A stretch of 64,000 nucleotides of DNA from JAOXRU01 sp965247735 (GCA_965247735.1 CBDFHN010000002.1:4402001-4466000), one strand, 5' to 3'. Shown: positions 54,421-63,746, numbered from the stretch's first letter. Numbers and translations: made by a program. The notes: generated by a model from the sequence alone, not told the origin.

Positions 54421-55101
54421 TTAAAATTGAGTGTCTAGTTTGATATAGTCTAGGAATTCTCTTTTTGTTTCTGGGTCTTTAAAAGCGCCTCCAAACTCTG
54501 CAGTAACCGTGCTGCTTTCTATGTCTCTTATACCTCTAGAGTTTACGCATAGATGTTTAGCATCTATAATACAGGCAACATCTGTTGTGCCTAATACTTT
54601 TTGAAGCTCTTGTACTACTTGCATAGTCATCCGTTCTTGAACCTGAGGTCTTTTTGCAAAGTAATCCACTATTCTGTTCATTTTAGAGAGCCCTACAACA
54701 TTTCCTTTAGAAATATAGGCTATGTGTGCTCTACCGACTATAGGTAATAAGTGGTGTTCACAAGTGGAGTATACAGTGATGTTTTTTTCAACAAGCATCT
54801 CTCCATATTTGTACTTATTTTCAAAAGTAGAAGCATCTGGTTTTTTATCTGGATTTAATCCTCCAAAAATTTCTTTAACAAACATTTTAGCAACTCGCAT
54901 AGGAGTTCCTTTTAGGCTATCATCATTTAGATCTAACCCTAAGGTTTCAAGGATGTTATAAACATCACCTTGAATACTAGCTATTTTTTCATCATCATTA
55001 AGACTAAAGGCATCTTTGCGTAAAGGGGTTTCAGCAGCTGATGACGCATGCTCATCTCCAATTTCGTCAAAATGATTTTCCATAGTTTTTTCAACCTTCA
55101 T
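54421..55101 (-). CDS. folE: GTP cyclohydrolase I
   Basis: 226 aa. Zinc ligands C114, H117 and C185 in YSTCEHHLLPIVG and AKHLCVNSRG, plus GLSKMNRIVDYFAKRPQVQERMT (in parts). Makes dihydroneopterin triphosphate from GTP, first step of folate synthesis. A start at the second Met (55083) is also possible. First gene of folE-cysS-yidD. Confidence 0.96.
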   Translation of the reverse strand: MKVEKTMENHFDEIGDEHASSAAETPLRKDAFSLNDDEKIASIQGDVYNILETLGLDLNDDSLKGTPMRVAKMFVKEIFGGLNPDKKPDASTFENKYKYGEMLVEKNITVYSTCEHHLLPIVGRAHIAYISKGNVVGLSKMNRIVDYFAKRPQVQERMTMQVVQELQKVLGTTDVACIIDAKHLCVNSRGIRDIESSTVTAEFGGAFKDPETKREFLDYIKLDTQF

Positions 55102-55124
55102 AGTTAAGAATTCGTTTTAATGAA

Positions 55125-55132
55125 CAAAGATA
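55125..55132 (-). promoter_or_regulatory. Possible -7 element of folE
   Basis: Minus strand TATCTTTG matches TAnnTTTG, 24 nt upstream of the folE ATG. No TTG at the usual spacing. Confidence 0.4.
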
Positions 55133-55233
55133 TACATAATACCGTAGTTTAATGCTAAAACTCTCTTAATTGACAACATAATTTTGGTGGAGGAGGCACT
55201 GAGTTGATACCTTTCGACTTCAAACCAACTATA

Positions 55234-57063
55234 ATGAATAAGCAGCTTTTAGCTTTTGCTAGTATCTTTTTCCTCAGCCTTTACATGTCTAGCCAAACAA
55301 ACTCTGATTGTAATAATGCAATTCCGATATGCGCTGGTACACCAACAGGTATTCCTGTTTCTGGTTATGGTAATGATGATTTTAGTGGAGCCGTAGAAGT
55401 TGGGTGTTTTGATGCTCCAAGTGGAGGTACTATAGAGACTAATTCTGTCTGGTACAGGTTTAGAGCTGCTGCCGATGGTCAATTGGGTTTTACTATAAAA
55501 TTTGATAATGATGATGATTGGGATTTTATGTTATTTAGAGCCAATGATTGTTCTAGTTTAGGAGAGCCTATACGATGTAATTTTTCTGATAATTCTGAAA
55601 ATACTGGTTATGCTGGTGTTGGTGTTAATCCAATAACAGGAACTCAAACAGTACAGTATGAAGATTGGTTAACGGTAACTACTGGAGAGGATTATTATTT
55701 AATGATTAATAATTTTAAGAATTCAGGTTCTCAGTTTTCAATTGAGTTTACAGGCAGTGTTTTTTCTACAAATCCAACAGACGCATTGGATTGTTCTATA
55801 GTGACAGATTTGTTAGGTGGTCCAAAAACTGCTTGTAAAGGAAGTACATTACTTTTAGATGCTGCTACGTTGGGTGCTACTAGTTATGCGTGGTCATATG
55901 ATGATGGAACGGGTTTTGTTCCGCTTCCAAGTACAACTGCTGTACTTAATATTGTAAATAATGGTATTGATAATAATGATGGTGTCTATTCGGTTGTGGT
56001 ATCGCATCCTTCAGGAGATATTTTTGATGAAGTGCAGGTAGGGTTTTATGATGTGCCTGTTGCTAATGCTGTTGCAGATTTAGTTATCTGTGATGATGCT
56101 GAGTTAGATGGTATTTCTGATTTTGATTTGGGAGCATTGGATTTTGATATTTTTGGTATGAGTAATGAAGATGATTTTATAATCTCATATCATTTAACAC
56201 AGGTAGATGCTGATTCTGGTGCTTCACCATTGGATAAGATGCACAGGAATATAACAGCATATGGCGAAAGAATTTATATAAGAATGGCTTCGGCTTATAC
56301 TAATAAATGTGTAGACACGTCGCAGAGTTTTGAATTGGTGGTGGTACAGTCTCCAGAAGTAACAGTTACTGAAAACGTGTTTTTGTGCTCAAGTGGTGCA
56401 GGAGCAACAATTGGTGATGTTGGGTTTGGCGGTTATGAGTATTTGTGGGATGCCGGAGAAACTACAGCAACAAAAGTGATTACTACTGCTGGGGTTTATA
56501 AATTAAAAATATCTAATGTTGTTGGTGTTACTTCATGTTCTATTGATATAACTATAATGGTGGTAACTTCTGCTCCTCCAGTAATTTTACCTCCTATAAT
56601 TACAGATTTGGCTCCAAACAATACTGTAGAAGTTGTGTTGGAAAATCAAGGAGATTTTGTTTATAAGCTAGGCGATAGTGAATTTCAAGAGAGCAATATA
56701 TTTGAAGATGTTTTAGGTGGGGTATATACTTTGATCGTTAGAGATGTTAATGGTTGTGGTGATGATAGTGAAGAAATAGTTGTTGTTGGGTATCCAAAGT
56801 TTTTTACGCCTAATGGTGATAATAATAATGATTATTGGCATATTCAAGGAAGGGAACATTTGAATAATCCTGTAGTGCATATTTTTGATCGTTATGGAAT
56901 GTTATTAAAAACACTGCGCGAAGAAAGTAAAGGATGGAATGGAACTTTTAATGGTAAATTAATGCCTTCATCAGACTATTGGTTCAGGTTAGAGTATGTA
57001 AATATTGACGGAGTTACTACTACTGCAAAATATATTGGAAGCCATTTTTCTTTAAGGCGATAG
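55234..57063 (+). CDS. T9SS type B sorting-domain protein (gliding-motility-associated C-terminus)
   Basis: 609 aa from the ATG at 55234 (signal peptide MNKQLLAFASIFFLSLYMSSQ); an earlier start at 55204 is not signal-like. The N-terminal domain has NAIPICAGTP, SVWYRFRAAADGQLGFTI, WDFMLFRANDCSS and EDYYLMINNF, a jelly-roll layout also seen in the next gene. PKD/Ig-like repeats follow. The C-terminus is type B: YPKFFTPNGDNNNDYWHI, IFDRYGMLLK, GWNGTFNGKLMPSSDYWF. Secreted by the T9SS; may attach to the surface. Function unknown. Confidence 0.9.
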   Translation: MNKQLLAFASIFFLSLYMSSQTNSDCNNAIPICAGTPTGIPVSGYGNDDFSGAVEVGCFDAPSGGTIETNSVWYRFRAAADGQLGFTIKFDNDDDWDFMLFRANDCSSLGEPIRCNFSDNSENTGYAGVGVNPITGTQTVQYEDWLTVTTGEDYYLMINNFKNSGSQFSIEFTGSVFSTNPTDALDCSIVTDLLGGPKTACKGSTLLLDAATLGATSYAWSYDDGTGFVPLPSTTAVLNIVNNGIDNNDGVYSVVVSHPSGDIFDEVQVGFYDVPVANAVADLVICDDAELDGISDFDLGALDFDIFGMSNEDDFIISYHLTQVDADSGASPLDKMHRNITAYGERIYIRMASAYTNKCVDTSQSFELVVVQSPEVTVTENVFLCSSGAGATIGDVGFGGYEYLWDAGETTATKVITTAGVYKLKISNVVGVTSCSIDITIMVVTSAPPVILPPIITDLAPNNTVEVVLENQGDFVYKLGDSEFQESNIFEDVLGGVYTLIVRDVNGCGDDSEEIVVVGYPKFFTPNGDNNNDYWHIQGREHLNNPVVHIFDRYGMLLKTLREESKGWNGTFNGKLMPSSDYWFRLEYVNIDGVTTTAKYIGSHFSLRR

Positions 57064-57163
57064 CTTTTAATCTAAAATTCACATATTTTTTATACTAAAA
57101 CTAGGATGTTATAGTTATTATAGGGTAATTGCGTGTAATTACTCCTAACAATACTATACTGTA

Positions 57164-58540
57164 ATGACTATAAGAAACTTCTTCTTTTGGCTGTGCTTTT
57201 TATTAATATCCTCAAATTTTTATGGGCAAGTATCTGCGGATTGTAGGTATGCTGTACCTATATGTGCCGATGTTCCAACAATGGGACTTGCAGACGGCGC
57301 TGGTGATGTCGATGATTTTGATCCAGATGTAATTCGGGAATCTGGATGTTTGGAAAAAGGAAGTATTGGATCTGCTAATATTGAGCATAATACTGCTTGG
57401 TATGTTTTTAGGGCAGGAACAGATGGAATTATTGGTTTTAATATAGAAGCTTTATCGGTAACTGCAGATTGGGATTATGCTTTGTATGGTCCAGAAGTTA
57501 GTTGTGGTAATTTTGGAGAGCCCATAAGATGTAATTATGAAACCGATGGAACGGCTTTTACTGGTGTGGGGGAACATCCTGCTCCAGGTGTTGTTGGGCC
57601 TGAAGATGAGAATTATGCATATGACGATTGGCTGGAGGTTAAGGCAGGTGAAACATATTATCTGTTAATAAATAATTTTAATACTAATTTTGATGGTGAT
57701 GCAGAACCATTTTCTTTGACCTTTACTGGTAGTTCTGTTGATGCTGATCAAGAAAATGCCTTAGACTGTACTATTAAAAATGAGTTTTTAGGACAAGATG
57801 TCAAAGCTTGTGTGGGTGCAGATCCTGTTGTTTTGAGTGCAGTAAATTCGGGAGCTGGTACCGCAGCAATAAATTACGATTGGTTTTGGGATAATGGAGA
57901 TGGTAGTGGACCGCAATTGGTAAGTAGTGGTGCTGCTGAAGAAACATACGAAGTAAGTAGCCCAAATTCTGGTACCTATAGTGTGGTGGTAACGACAGCC
58001 TCTGCTACTTTTCAGGATAATGACCCTGGTATTGTTGTTACCTTTTATGGCACACCAGTAGTTGATGATATTATTGTGGATGATATATTGGATAATAATA
58101 AGATAACTATAGTAATGGTTGGAGATGGTGATTTTGAATACAGCCTGAATGGAAGTGATTTTCAAGAAAGTCCAGATTTTATGAACGTTCCTCCTGGGTT
58201 AAATGAAATAACCGTAAATGATACTAATGGATGTGGTACAGTGTCTGAAGATGTGCTTGTGGTTGGTTATCCTAAATTTTTTACGCCTAATGGTGATAAT
58301 ACCCACGATTTATGGCATGTAGTTGGTATTGAGACTTTGATTACGGGAAAGGTGTATGTTTTTGATCGCTATGGGAAATTATTAAAACAGTTATCTCAAG
58401 GGTCAGCTGGTTGGAACGGAACGTTTAATGGCAAGCCGCTACCATCAACAGATTATTGGTTCCGATTTGAATATTCAAGAGTAGAAGAAGGAATTATTGT
58501 AGCTACAACAGTTCGAAAGCATTTTACCTTAAAAAGATAA
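57164..58540 (+). CDS. T9SS type B sorting-domain protein, shorter paralogue
   Basis: 458 aa with a signal peptide (ending NFYGQ). Same layout as the preceding gene (YAVPICADVP, TAWYVFRAGTDGIIGFNI, DWDYALYGPEVSCG, GETYYLLINNF; C-terminal YPKFFTPNGDNTHDLWHV, GWNGTFNGKPLPSTDYWF) but lacks about 150 residues of the middle Ig-like region. A tandem duplication is likely. 100 bp separate the two genes; the terminator follows only this one. Confidence 0.9.
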   Translation: MTIRNFFFWLCFLLISSNFYGQVSADCRYAVPICADVPTMGLADGAGDVDDFDPDVIRESGCLEKGSIGSANIEHNTAWYVFRAGTDGIIGFNIEALSVTADWDYALYGPEVSCGNFGEPIRCNYETDGTAFTGVGEHPAPGVVGPEDENYAYDDWLEVKAGETYYLLINNFNTNFDGDAEPFSLTFTGSSVDADQENALDCTIKNEFLGQDVKACVGADPVVLSAVNSGAGTAAINYDWFWDNGDGSGPQLVSSGAAEETYEVSSPNSGTYSVVVTTASATFQDNDPGIVVTFYGTPVVDDIIVDDILDNNKITIVMVGDGDFEYSLNGSDFQESPDFMNVPPGLNEITVNDTNGCGTVSEDVLVVGYPKFFTPNGDNTHDLWHVVGIETLITGKVYVFDRYGKLLKQLSQGSAGWNGTFNGKPLPSTDYWFRFEYSRVEEGIIVATTVRKHFTLKR

Positions 58541-58560
58541 AATAATAAAGGAATAAAAAA

Positions 58561-58594
58561 AAGCCAAAATCGCATATCGATCTTGACTTTTTTT
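58561..58594. terminator. Bidirectional terminator
   Basis: AAGCCAAAATCG pairs with CGATCTTGACTT (two mismatches) with A- and T-runs on the two sides. Serves the convergent genes ending at 58540 (+) and 58620 (-). Confidence 0.82.
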
Positions 58595-58619
58595 TGGTTG
58601 TATACTTTTAAGTGCTGGT

Positions 58620-60146
58620 TTATAAATTGAACGTAGCACTTAGGGATATGTTGTTTTTATCATTTGCTATTTTTGCAAGGTCACTTCCTGCAAATAGCTG
58701 AGTATAGTAATCTTGTTCAGTATGTCTGTAAGCAAGGTCTAGTCTAAAAGTATTAAAATTATATCCTAGTCCTAGAGAGTATCCAGTAAGGTCGCTTACA
58801 GTAAGTTCGTTTTTGTATGGACTTTGTTCAAAACGATATCCACCACGAATGCTCAATTGTTTTACTCGGTATTCACCACCAATTTTATAACTGTTAACTT
58901 CTTTAAGCTCATTGCTAATATAGTTGTTTTCGTCAGCAAAATTATTATCGTTTTTTGGGCTAAGAGTTGCTTGGCTCATGTCTTGGAAGCCATAATCGAA
59001 ACTTAGTAATCCATTTTTCCCAAAGATTAAGGCAAGACTTCCATTGATTTTTCCTGGTGTTTTAATCTTGTAATCAGGAAAAACACTTACAGTGGTGAAA
59101 TTAACAAAACTAAGAGTTGAATTTTTTTCTGAAGCATCAGTGTTTATTGCTTGTGCATTTTCATCGGTAAGTCTATACCAGGTAGGAGATTGGTAGCTTG
59201 CTCCTATTCTTACCACATTGTTTAGTTTAGCAATAATTCCTGCATTAAGAGAAAATCCTGTTCCTTCGGTTAATAATAAGTTGTCAAAATTAACAAAACT
59301 AGCTCCAGAAGTATTGTCATATCCATCTTCGTCAAAGTAGCTTCGTTTTTCAAAACTTAGGGTGTGAAAATTAAGTGAAGCTCCAATGAATATAGTGTTT
59401 CCTAATTGTCCTGCGGCATTAACAGTGAACTTGCTGTTGTATCCTTTGGTTTCTTGTCTAACTTTTTGTCTTACATTGGTGTAAGATAGGTTAGTGTTGT
59501 ATGTGGTGTTATTGTCTGTGTTGTTTTCTCCTTTTATGATATTGGCATTGTATCCTAAAAAAGCCTGTTGTCCGTGGTATCCAATATATTCGCCAACATC
59601 GAGGTATCGATCTTCTATGTATTCACCATCTAATACCTTTAGTTCAATAAGTTCTATTTTTTCTTCTGGTATAGAGTTGTTGGCATTGTCTAAAAAATAG
59701 TTATCCACGCCATAAGTACTATTTCCACTTATTCGCAGTTCGTTTTTAAAACTACTGTTAAGATCGTAATTAACTGCAAAGACTATTTTTTTCCATGCAG
59801 AGTTTTCAGAATTACTTTTAAGGACAAAAACACCTCCAAATTGATTGATATCGGCTGTATTCGAGTTTTCTTCACTTCTGCTTCCGTTGTAAGTGCTAGT
59901 ATTCTCATTATTAAATATAGAAGCAGTAGCGGTTATGGCGCTGTGGTTAAAAACAGCGCTTCCAGCGGGGTTTACATTTATGGCAGAAAGATCTCCGCCT
60001 AAGGCTCCAAAAGCGCCACTCATTCCACTATAACGAGCAGATCCGTTGGTGTTGTCTGTGCTGTAGCGAAGTACGTCTTCAATAGTTTGTGCCTTGCCTA
60101 TAAAACATAGCATTATTGTAAGTAGGGTAATTTGATACTTTTTCAT
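58620..60146 (-). CDS. OmpP1/FadL-type outer-membrane transport protein
   Basis: 508 aa with a signal peptide (ending GKAQ). Family features: EDVLRYSTDNTNGSARYSGMSGAFGALGGDLSAINVNPAGSA (in parts), the hatch sequence of this family in flavobacteria, followed by a FadL-like barrel with VVRIGASYQSPTWYRL, SYKIGGEYRV, SIRGGYRFEQSPYK and a terminal aromatic-rich strand. Probably transports hydrophobic compounds. Substrate cannot be told from sequence. Confidence 0.9.
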   Translation of the reverse strand: MKKYQITLLTIMLCFIGKAQTIEDVLRYSTDNTNGSARYSGMSGAFGALGGDLSAINVNPAGSAVFNHSAITATASIFNNENTSTYNGSRSEENSNTADINQFGGVFVLKSNSENSAWKKIVFAVNYDLNSSFKNELRISGNSTYGVDNYFLDNANNSIPEEKIELIELKVLDGEYIEDRYLDVGEYIGYHGQQAFLGYNANIIKGENNTDNNTTYNTNLSYTNVRQKVRQETKGYNSKFTVNAAGQLGNTIFIGASLNFHTLSFEKRSYFDEDGYDNTSGASFVNFDNLLLTEGTGFSLNAGIIAKLNNVVRIGASYQSPTWYRLTDENAQAINTDASEKNSTLSFVNFTTVSVFPDYKIKTPGKINGSLALIFGKNGLLSFDYGFQDMSQATLSPKNDNNFADENNYISNELKEVNSYKIGGEYRVKQLSIRGGYRFEQSPYKNELTVSDLTGYSLGLGYNFNTFRLDLAYRHTEQDYYTQLFAGSDLAKIANDKNNISLSATFNL

Positions 60147-60272
60147 TCGTTAGTTTTTTTAGTTAAACTTTATTTTGAAAATGTTTTAGGTTTTTCTTGT
60201 AAAGTTACTAGTGTCATTAGCCTCGATTAATTCAAGACTAATGACATATTATTTTGTTATGATAGATAAATT

Positions 60273-61475
60273 TTAGTTTCTTCTGCTGCTGCTCCTGCTG
60301 CTACTTCTGCCTGAAGAGCGAGATCCGCTACTAGATCTACTGGAAGAGGAGGATCTTGTAGTTGTTCCGGAGCTTCTGCTGCTAGATCTTCTTGTGCTTG
60401 TAGATGGTGTTGACCTTCTAGTGGTTGATGAAGATCGGTTATAGTTACTGCTAGAAGGGGTGCTTCTTCTATATGTTTGGTTGCTTCTGGTGGCTGTACT
60501 TCCGCTAGAAGATCTTCTTGTGCTAGTACTGTTTCTATAGGTACCGTTTTGTGTATTATTACTTCTTCTATAAGTTTGGTTTGTTCTCGTGACTCTTCTG
60601 CCTTCGCTAGGTGTTGTACGATAGTTTCTGCTTGTTCTGTAAGTGCTATTTCTATTACTTCCATCTGCGCTTACCGTTCTTCTGTTATTACTTCTTCTAT
60701 TGGTTGCTGCTGTTCTGTTAGACCTTGTGCTTCTGCTGGTAGTCGAATATCGGTTAGCTGTGGTTCCCCTTCTATTTGTAGCAGCTGTTCTGTTAGATCT
60801 TAGGCTTCTTGAGTTGTATCTGTTGTTGTAATAACCTCTTCTGCCTGTTGCGTTTCGGTAAGTTCTGTATCTGTTCCCATAATAGTAGTTATTGTGTGCC
60901 CATCCGTTATAACGGTTTCTGTAATAATTATGAAAAGGACTGTAGTATCCTCCATATCCGTGGCCATAGTATGGGTATCCATAACCGTAGCCATATCCGT
61001 AGTAGTTATCGTATAAAGACCATGAATTATAGCCCCAATGCGAATTATAATAGTAAGGAGAATTCCAATAGTATCCGCCCCAACCTGGGTTTTGGTAAAC
61101 ATTAATGCTAATTTCTGTAGGGTTTTCTCCCCATCCTGCATTACCAGTGTAACTGTTGTCTATGTTAAGGGTGTCACTGTATTCTTCATTGTAATACCCA
61201 TCTATATCGGTGAATATTTCGTCGGACTCAATTGCATCTGTATAGGCATCAGCACTATTTTTAAAGTAGCTTTTGTATGCATCGCTGTTGCTGTCTGCTT
61301 TTTTTGCTTGAACAACTTGTTGTTCTTGTCTTGCAGGTGCTTCAGTATTCCCGTAAATGCCATCATTATCATAATACGATGCTTGCTGATAAGAACCACA
61401 AGAAGAGGCTAAAGCTGCTATAGACACAATAATGGAAAAAAAGCGAAATTTTCTGTAGGGTATAGATTGTATCAT
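60273..61475 (-). CDS. Lipoprotein with Tyr/Gly-rich middle and Arg/Ser/Thr-rich C-terminus
   Basis: 400 aa. Lipobox ALASSCGSY. Residues about 30-120 are acidic; about 125-210 are strikingly rich in Tyr, Gly and Asn (YYGYGYGYGYPYYGHGYGG); from about 210 to the end it is Arg/Ser/Thr/Asn-rich with many RRS, RSS and TRRS units and no hydrophobic core. The C-terminal half is surely disordered and strongly basic. Function unknown; envelope, polyanion or cell-wall binding is possible. Overlapping open frames here result from the low complexity. Confidence 0.75.
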   Translation of the reverse strand: MIQSIPYRKFRFFSIIVSIAALASSCGSYQQASYYDNDGIYGNTEAPARQEQQVVQAKKADSNSDAYKSYFKNSADAYTDAIESDEIFTDIDGYYNEEYSDTLNIDNSYTGNAGWGENPTEISINVYQNPGWGGYYWNSPYYYNSHWGYNSWSLYDNYYGYGYGYGYPYYGHGYGGYYSPFHNYYRNRYNGWAHNNYYYGNRYRTYRNATGRRGYYNNRYNSRSLRSNRTAATNRRGTTANRYSTTSRSTRSNRTAATNRRSNNRRTVSADGSNRNSTYRTSRNYRTTPSEGRRVTRTNQTYRRSNNTQNGTYRNSTSTRRSSSGSTATRSNQTYRRSTPSSSNYNRSSSTTRRSTPSTSTRRSSSRSSGTTTRSSSSSRSSSGSRSSGRSSSRSSSRRN

Positions 61476-61502
61476 TATTGTAAATTTAATTGTTGAACAT
61501 TA

Positions 61503-61510
61503 CAAAAATA
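61503..61510 (-). promoter_or_regulatory. Possible -7 element of the Arg/Ser-rich lipoprotein gene
   Basis: Minus strand TATTTTTG matches TAnnTTTG, 28 nt upstream of the ATG at 61475. No clear -33 TTG. Confidence 0.4.
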
Positions 61511-61574
61511 GTTAGTTTTGCTGAACTAATTTTATATTTAACATAGTCACAATATTTGTGCCAAACTACTTATA

Positions 61575-63050
61575 ATGGGTAAGAACTTAACGAAGAGAAG
61601 CGAAGATTATTCTAAATGGTATAACGAACTAGTGGTGAAGGCCGATTTGGCTGAGAATTCTGGGGTAAGAGGTTGTATGGTAATTAAGCCATATGGTTAT
61701 GCAATTTGGGAGAAAATGCAAGCAGAATTAGATAAAATGTTTAAAGAAACAGGGCATGAAAACGCATATTTCCCGCTTTTAATACCAAAATCATATCTAA
61801 GTAAAGAGGCAGCACATGTAGAGGGTTTTGCAAAAGAATGTGCTGTAGTAACGCATTATCGACTTAAAAATGCTGAAGATGGTAGTGGTGTTATTGTTGA
61901 TCCTGATGCAAAACTAGAAGAAGAGTTAATTATACGTCCTACATCTGAGACTATTATATGGTCAACGTATAAAAAGTGGATACAATCGTATAGAGATTTG
62001 CCTTTATTGGTAAACCAATGGGCTAATGTAGTACGATGGGAAATGAGAACGCGTTTGTTTTTAAGAACAGCTGAGTTTTTATGGCAAGAAGGACATACTG
62101 CACATGCTACAGAAAAAGAAGCAGTTGCTGAAGCTGAGCAAATGATGAATGTATATGCCGATTTTGCTGAAGATTTTATGGCTATGCCAGTGATTAAAGG
62201 ATTGAAAACAGAAAGTGAACGTTTTGCAGGTGCTTTGGAAACTTATTGTATAGAGGCTCTAATGCAAGATGGTAAAGCATTACAGGCAGGAACATCACAC
62301 TTTTTAGGGCAGAACTTTGCTAAGGCATTTGATGTGAAGTTTGCAACCAAAGAAGGCAAGCAAGAGCATGTTTGGGCTACTTCGTGGGGAGTATCTACAC
62401 GATTAATGGGTGCATTAGTGATGACGCATAGTGATGATAGTGGATTGGTGTTACCTCCAAAACTAGCACCAATTCAGGTGGTTATTGTTCCTATTTATAA
62501 GGGAGAAGAGCAATTAGATGCTATTTCGGAACGTGTAGCTCCTTTGGTAAAAGAATTAAAAGGAAAAGGCATTTCTGTGAAATTTGATAATAGAGATACT
62601 TATAAGCCAGGGTGGAAATTTAATGAATATGAGTTAAAGGGAGTTCCAATACGTCTTGCTATTGGGCAACGCGATATGGAAAATGGAACTTTTGAAGTTG
62701 CTAGAAGAGATACTAAAGAAAAAGAAACGGTAGCAGCAGATGTGGTCGTAGCAAAAATAGAACAACTATTAATAGATATTCAAGAGAATATTTATAAAAA
62801 GGCTGTAGACTATAGAGCATCACATATTACCGAAGTAAATTCTTTTGAAGAATTTAAGGAAGTTTTAGAGACAAAGACAGGTTTTATATCGGCACATTGG
62901 GATGGAACAGCCGAAACCGAAGACAAGATAAAAGAATTGACTCAAGCAAGTATTAGGTGTATTCCTATTGATGTTAAAGCAGAAGATGGTGTTTGTGTTT
63001 ACAGCGGAAAACCTTCAAAAAACAGAGTGTTATTTGCAAAAGCATATTAA
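61575..63050 (+). CDS. proS: Prolyl-tRNA synthetase, archaeal/eukaryal-like type
   Basis: 491 aa without the bacterial editing insertion, so of the short type found in many Bacteroidota. Class II motifs: the region with RGCMVIKPYGYAIWEKMQ, TSETIIWSTYKKW, motif 2 RWEMRTRLFLRTAEFLWQEGHTAH (in parts), and motif 3 ATSWGVSTRLMGALVM. The anticodon-binding domain follows (about 285-400) and the C-terminal zinc-type domain ends GKPSKNRVLFAKAY. Confidence 0.96.
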   Translation: MGKNLTKRSEDYSKWYNELVVKADLAENSGVRGCMVIKPYGYAIWEKMQAELDKMFKETGHENAYFPLLIPKSYLSKEAAHVEGFAKECAVVTHYRLKNAEDGSGVIVDPDAKLEEELIIRPTSETIIWSTYKKWIQSYRDLPLLVNQWANVVRWEMRTRLFLRTAEFLWQEGHTAHATEKEAVAEAEQMMNVYADFAEDFMAMPVIKGLKTESERFAGALETYCIEALMQDGKALQAGTSHFLGQNFAKAFDVKFATKEGKQEHVWATSWGVSTRLMGALVMTHSDDSGLVLPPKLAPIQVVIVPIYKGEEQLDAISERVAPLVKELKGKGISVKFDNRDTYKPGWKFNEYELKGVPIRLAIGQRDMENGTFEVARRDTKEKETVAADVVVAKIEQLLIDIQENIYKKAVDYRASHITEVNSFEEFKEVLETKTGFISAHWDGTAETEDKIKELTQASIRCIPIDVKAEDGVCVYSGKPSKNRVLFAKAY

Positions 63051-63075
63051 TTTTGAAAAAAAAATAGTTTAGCTA

Positions 63076-63105
63076 TTGCGGAAGTGAAAAATAGTTGTAT
63101 TTTTG
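63076..63105 (+). promoter_or_regulatory. tRNA-Glu promoter
   Basis: TTG at 63076-63078, a 19-bp gap, then TATTTTTG at 63098-63105; the first tRNA base is 20 nt downstream. A model match to the Bacteroidota promoter. Confidence 0.75.
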
Positions 63106-63125
63106 CATCCGCATTACAGAATTAT

Positions 63126-63197
63126 GGTCCGTTCGTCTAGGGGTTAGGACGCCAGGTTTTCATCCTGGTAACAGGGGTTCGATTCCCCTACGGACTA
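63126..63197 (+). tRNA. tRNA-Glu (anticodon TTC), copy 1
   Basis: 72 nt: acceptor GGTCCGT / ACGGACT, D-arm with TCTAGGGGTTAGGA, anticodon stem CCAGG/CCTGG with loop TTTTCAT (anticodon TTC at 63159-63161), T-arm AGGGGTTCGATTCCCCT. No CCA encoded (CAA follows). Confidence 0.97.
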
Positions 63198-63255
63198 CAA
63201 AAGTAAAAAACGTTTGGAGAAAGACGTTACTTCGGTTAAATTTTCTTTGATAATT

Positions 63256-63327
63256 GGTCCGTTCGTCTAGGGGTTAGGACGCCAGGTTTTCATCCTGGTA
63301 ACAGGGGTTCGATTCCCCTACGGACTA
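63256..63327 (+). tRNA. tRNA-Glu (anticodon TTC), copy 2
   Basis: Identical in sequence to copy 1, 58 nt downstream and probably on the same transcript. Anticodon TTC at 63289-63291. No CCA encoded. Confidence 0.97.
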
Positions 63328-63366
63328 CAAATATTAGTAAGAACAATATTTAAAAAATTAAGCAAA

Positions 63367-63618
63367 ATGGCAAATCATAAGTCAGCATTAAAAAGAATTA
63401 GAAGAAACGAAGTTGCAAGACTACGTAACAAATATCAACACAAAACAACTCGTAACGCCATTAAGACGTTAAGAGGAGAAGAGGATAAAACTGCAGCACA
63501 GGCTTTATTGCCAGCGGTTGTCGGAATGATCGATAAGTTGGCAAAAAGAAATATTATTCATAATAATAAAGCTGCTAACTTAAAAAGCGGTTTAATGAAA
63601 AGAATTGCTGCTTTATAA
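63367..63618 (+). CDS. rpsT: 30S ribosomal protein S20
   Basis: 83 aa. Starts MANHKSALKRIRRNE, very basic and helical, ending NLKSGLMKRIAAL. S20 binds 16S rRNA. It lies 39 nt after the second tRNA-Glu with no clear promoter between, so it may be read from the tRNA promoter. Confidence 0.96.
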   Translation: MANHKSALKRIRRNEVARLRNKYQHKTTRNAIKTLRGEEDKTAAQALLPAVVGMIDKLAKRNIIHNNKAANLKSGLMKRIAAL

Positions 63619-63646
63619 GAAATTATTTAGCTTGAGAACCTAAATG

Positions 63647-63682
63647 AAAGCCTTGATTGTGTAAAACAATCAAGGCTTTTTT
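63647..63682 (+). terminator. Terminator of the tRNA-Glu/rpsT unit
   Basis: A 14-bp perfect stem (AAAGCCTTGATTGT / ACAATCAAGGCTTT), 5-nt loop and a T-run, 28 nt past the rpsT stop. Confidence 0.93.
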
Positions 63683-63746
63683 GCGTTATATATTCGTTAT
63701 TTTTAAGATTCCTGCTGCTTTGTTTCTGTGCTTTCTTTTTAATTCA

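Noticed and set aside
60212..60246. Inverted repeat TGTCATTAG / CTAATGACA downstream of the Arg/Ser-rich lipoprotein gene
   Set aside because: It could be a minus-strand terminator, but the loop is long and there is no T-tract, so it is not listed as a feature.
60257..61141. Other long frames over the Arg/Ser-rich lipoprotein gene (both strands)
   Set aside because: They result from low-complexity Arg/Ser codons; none has a signal peptide, start context or family match.
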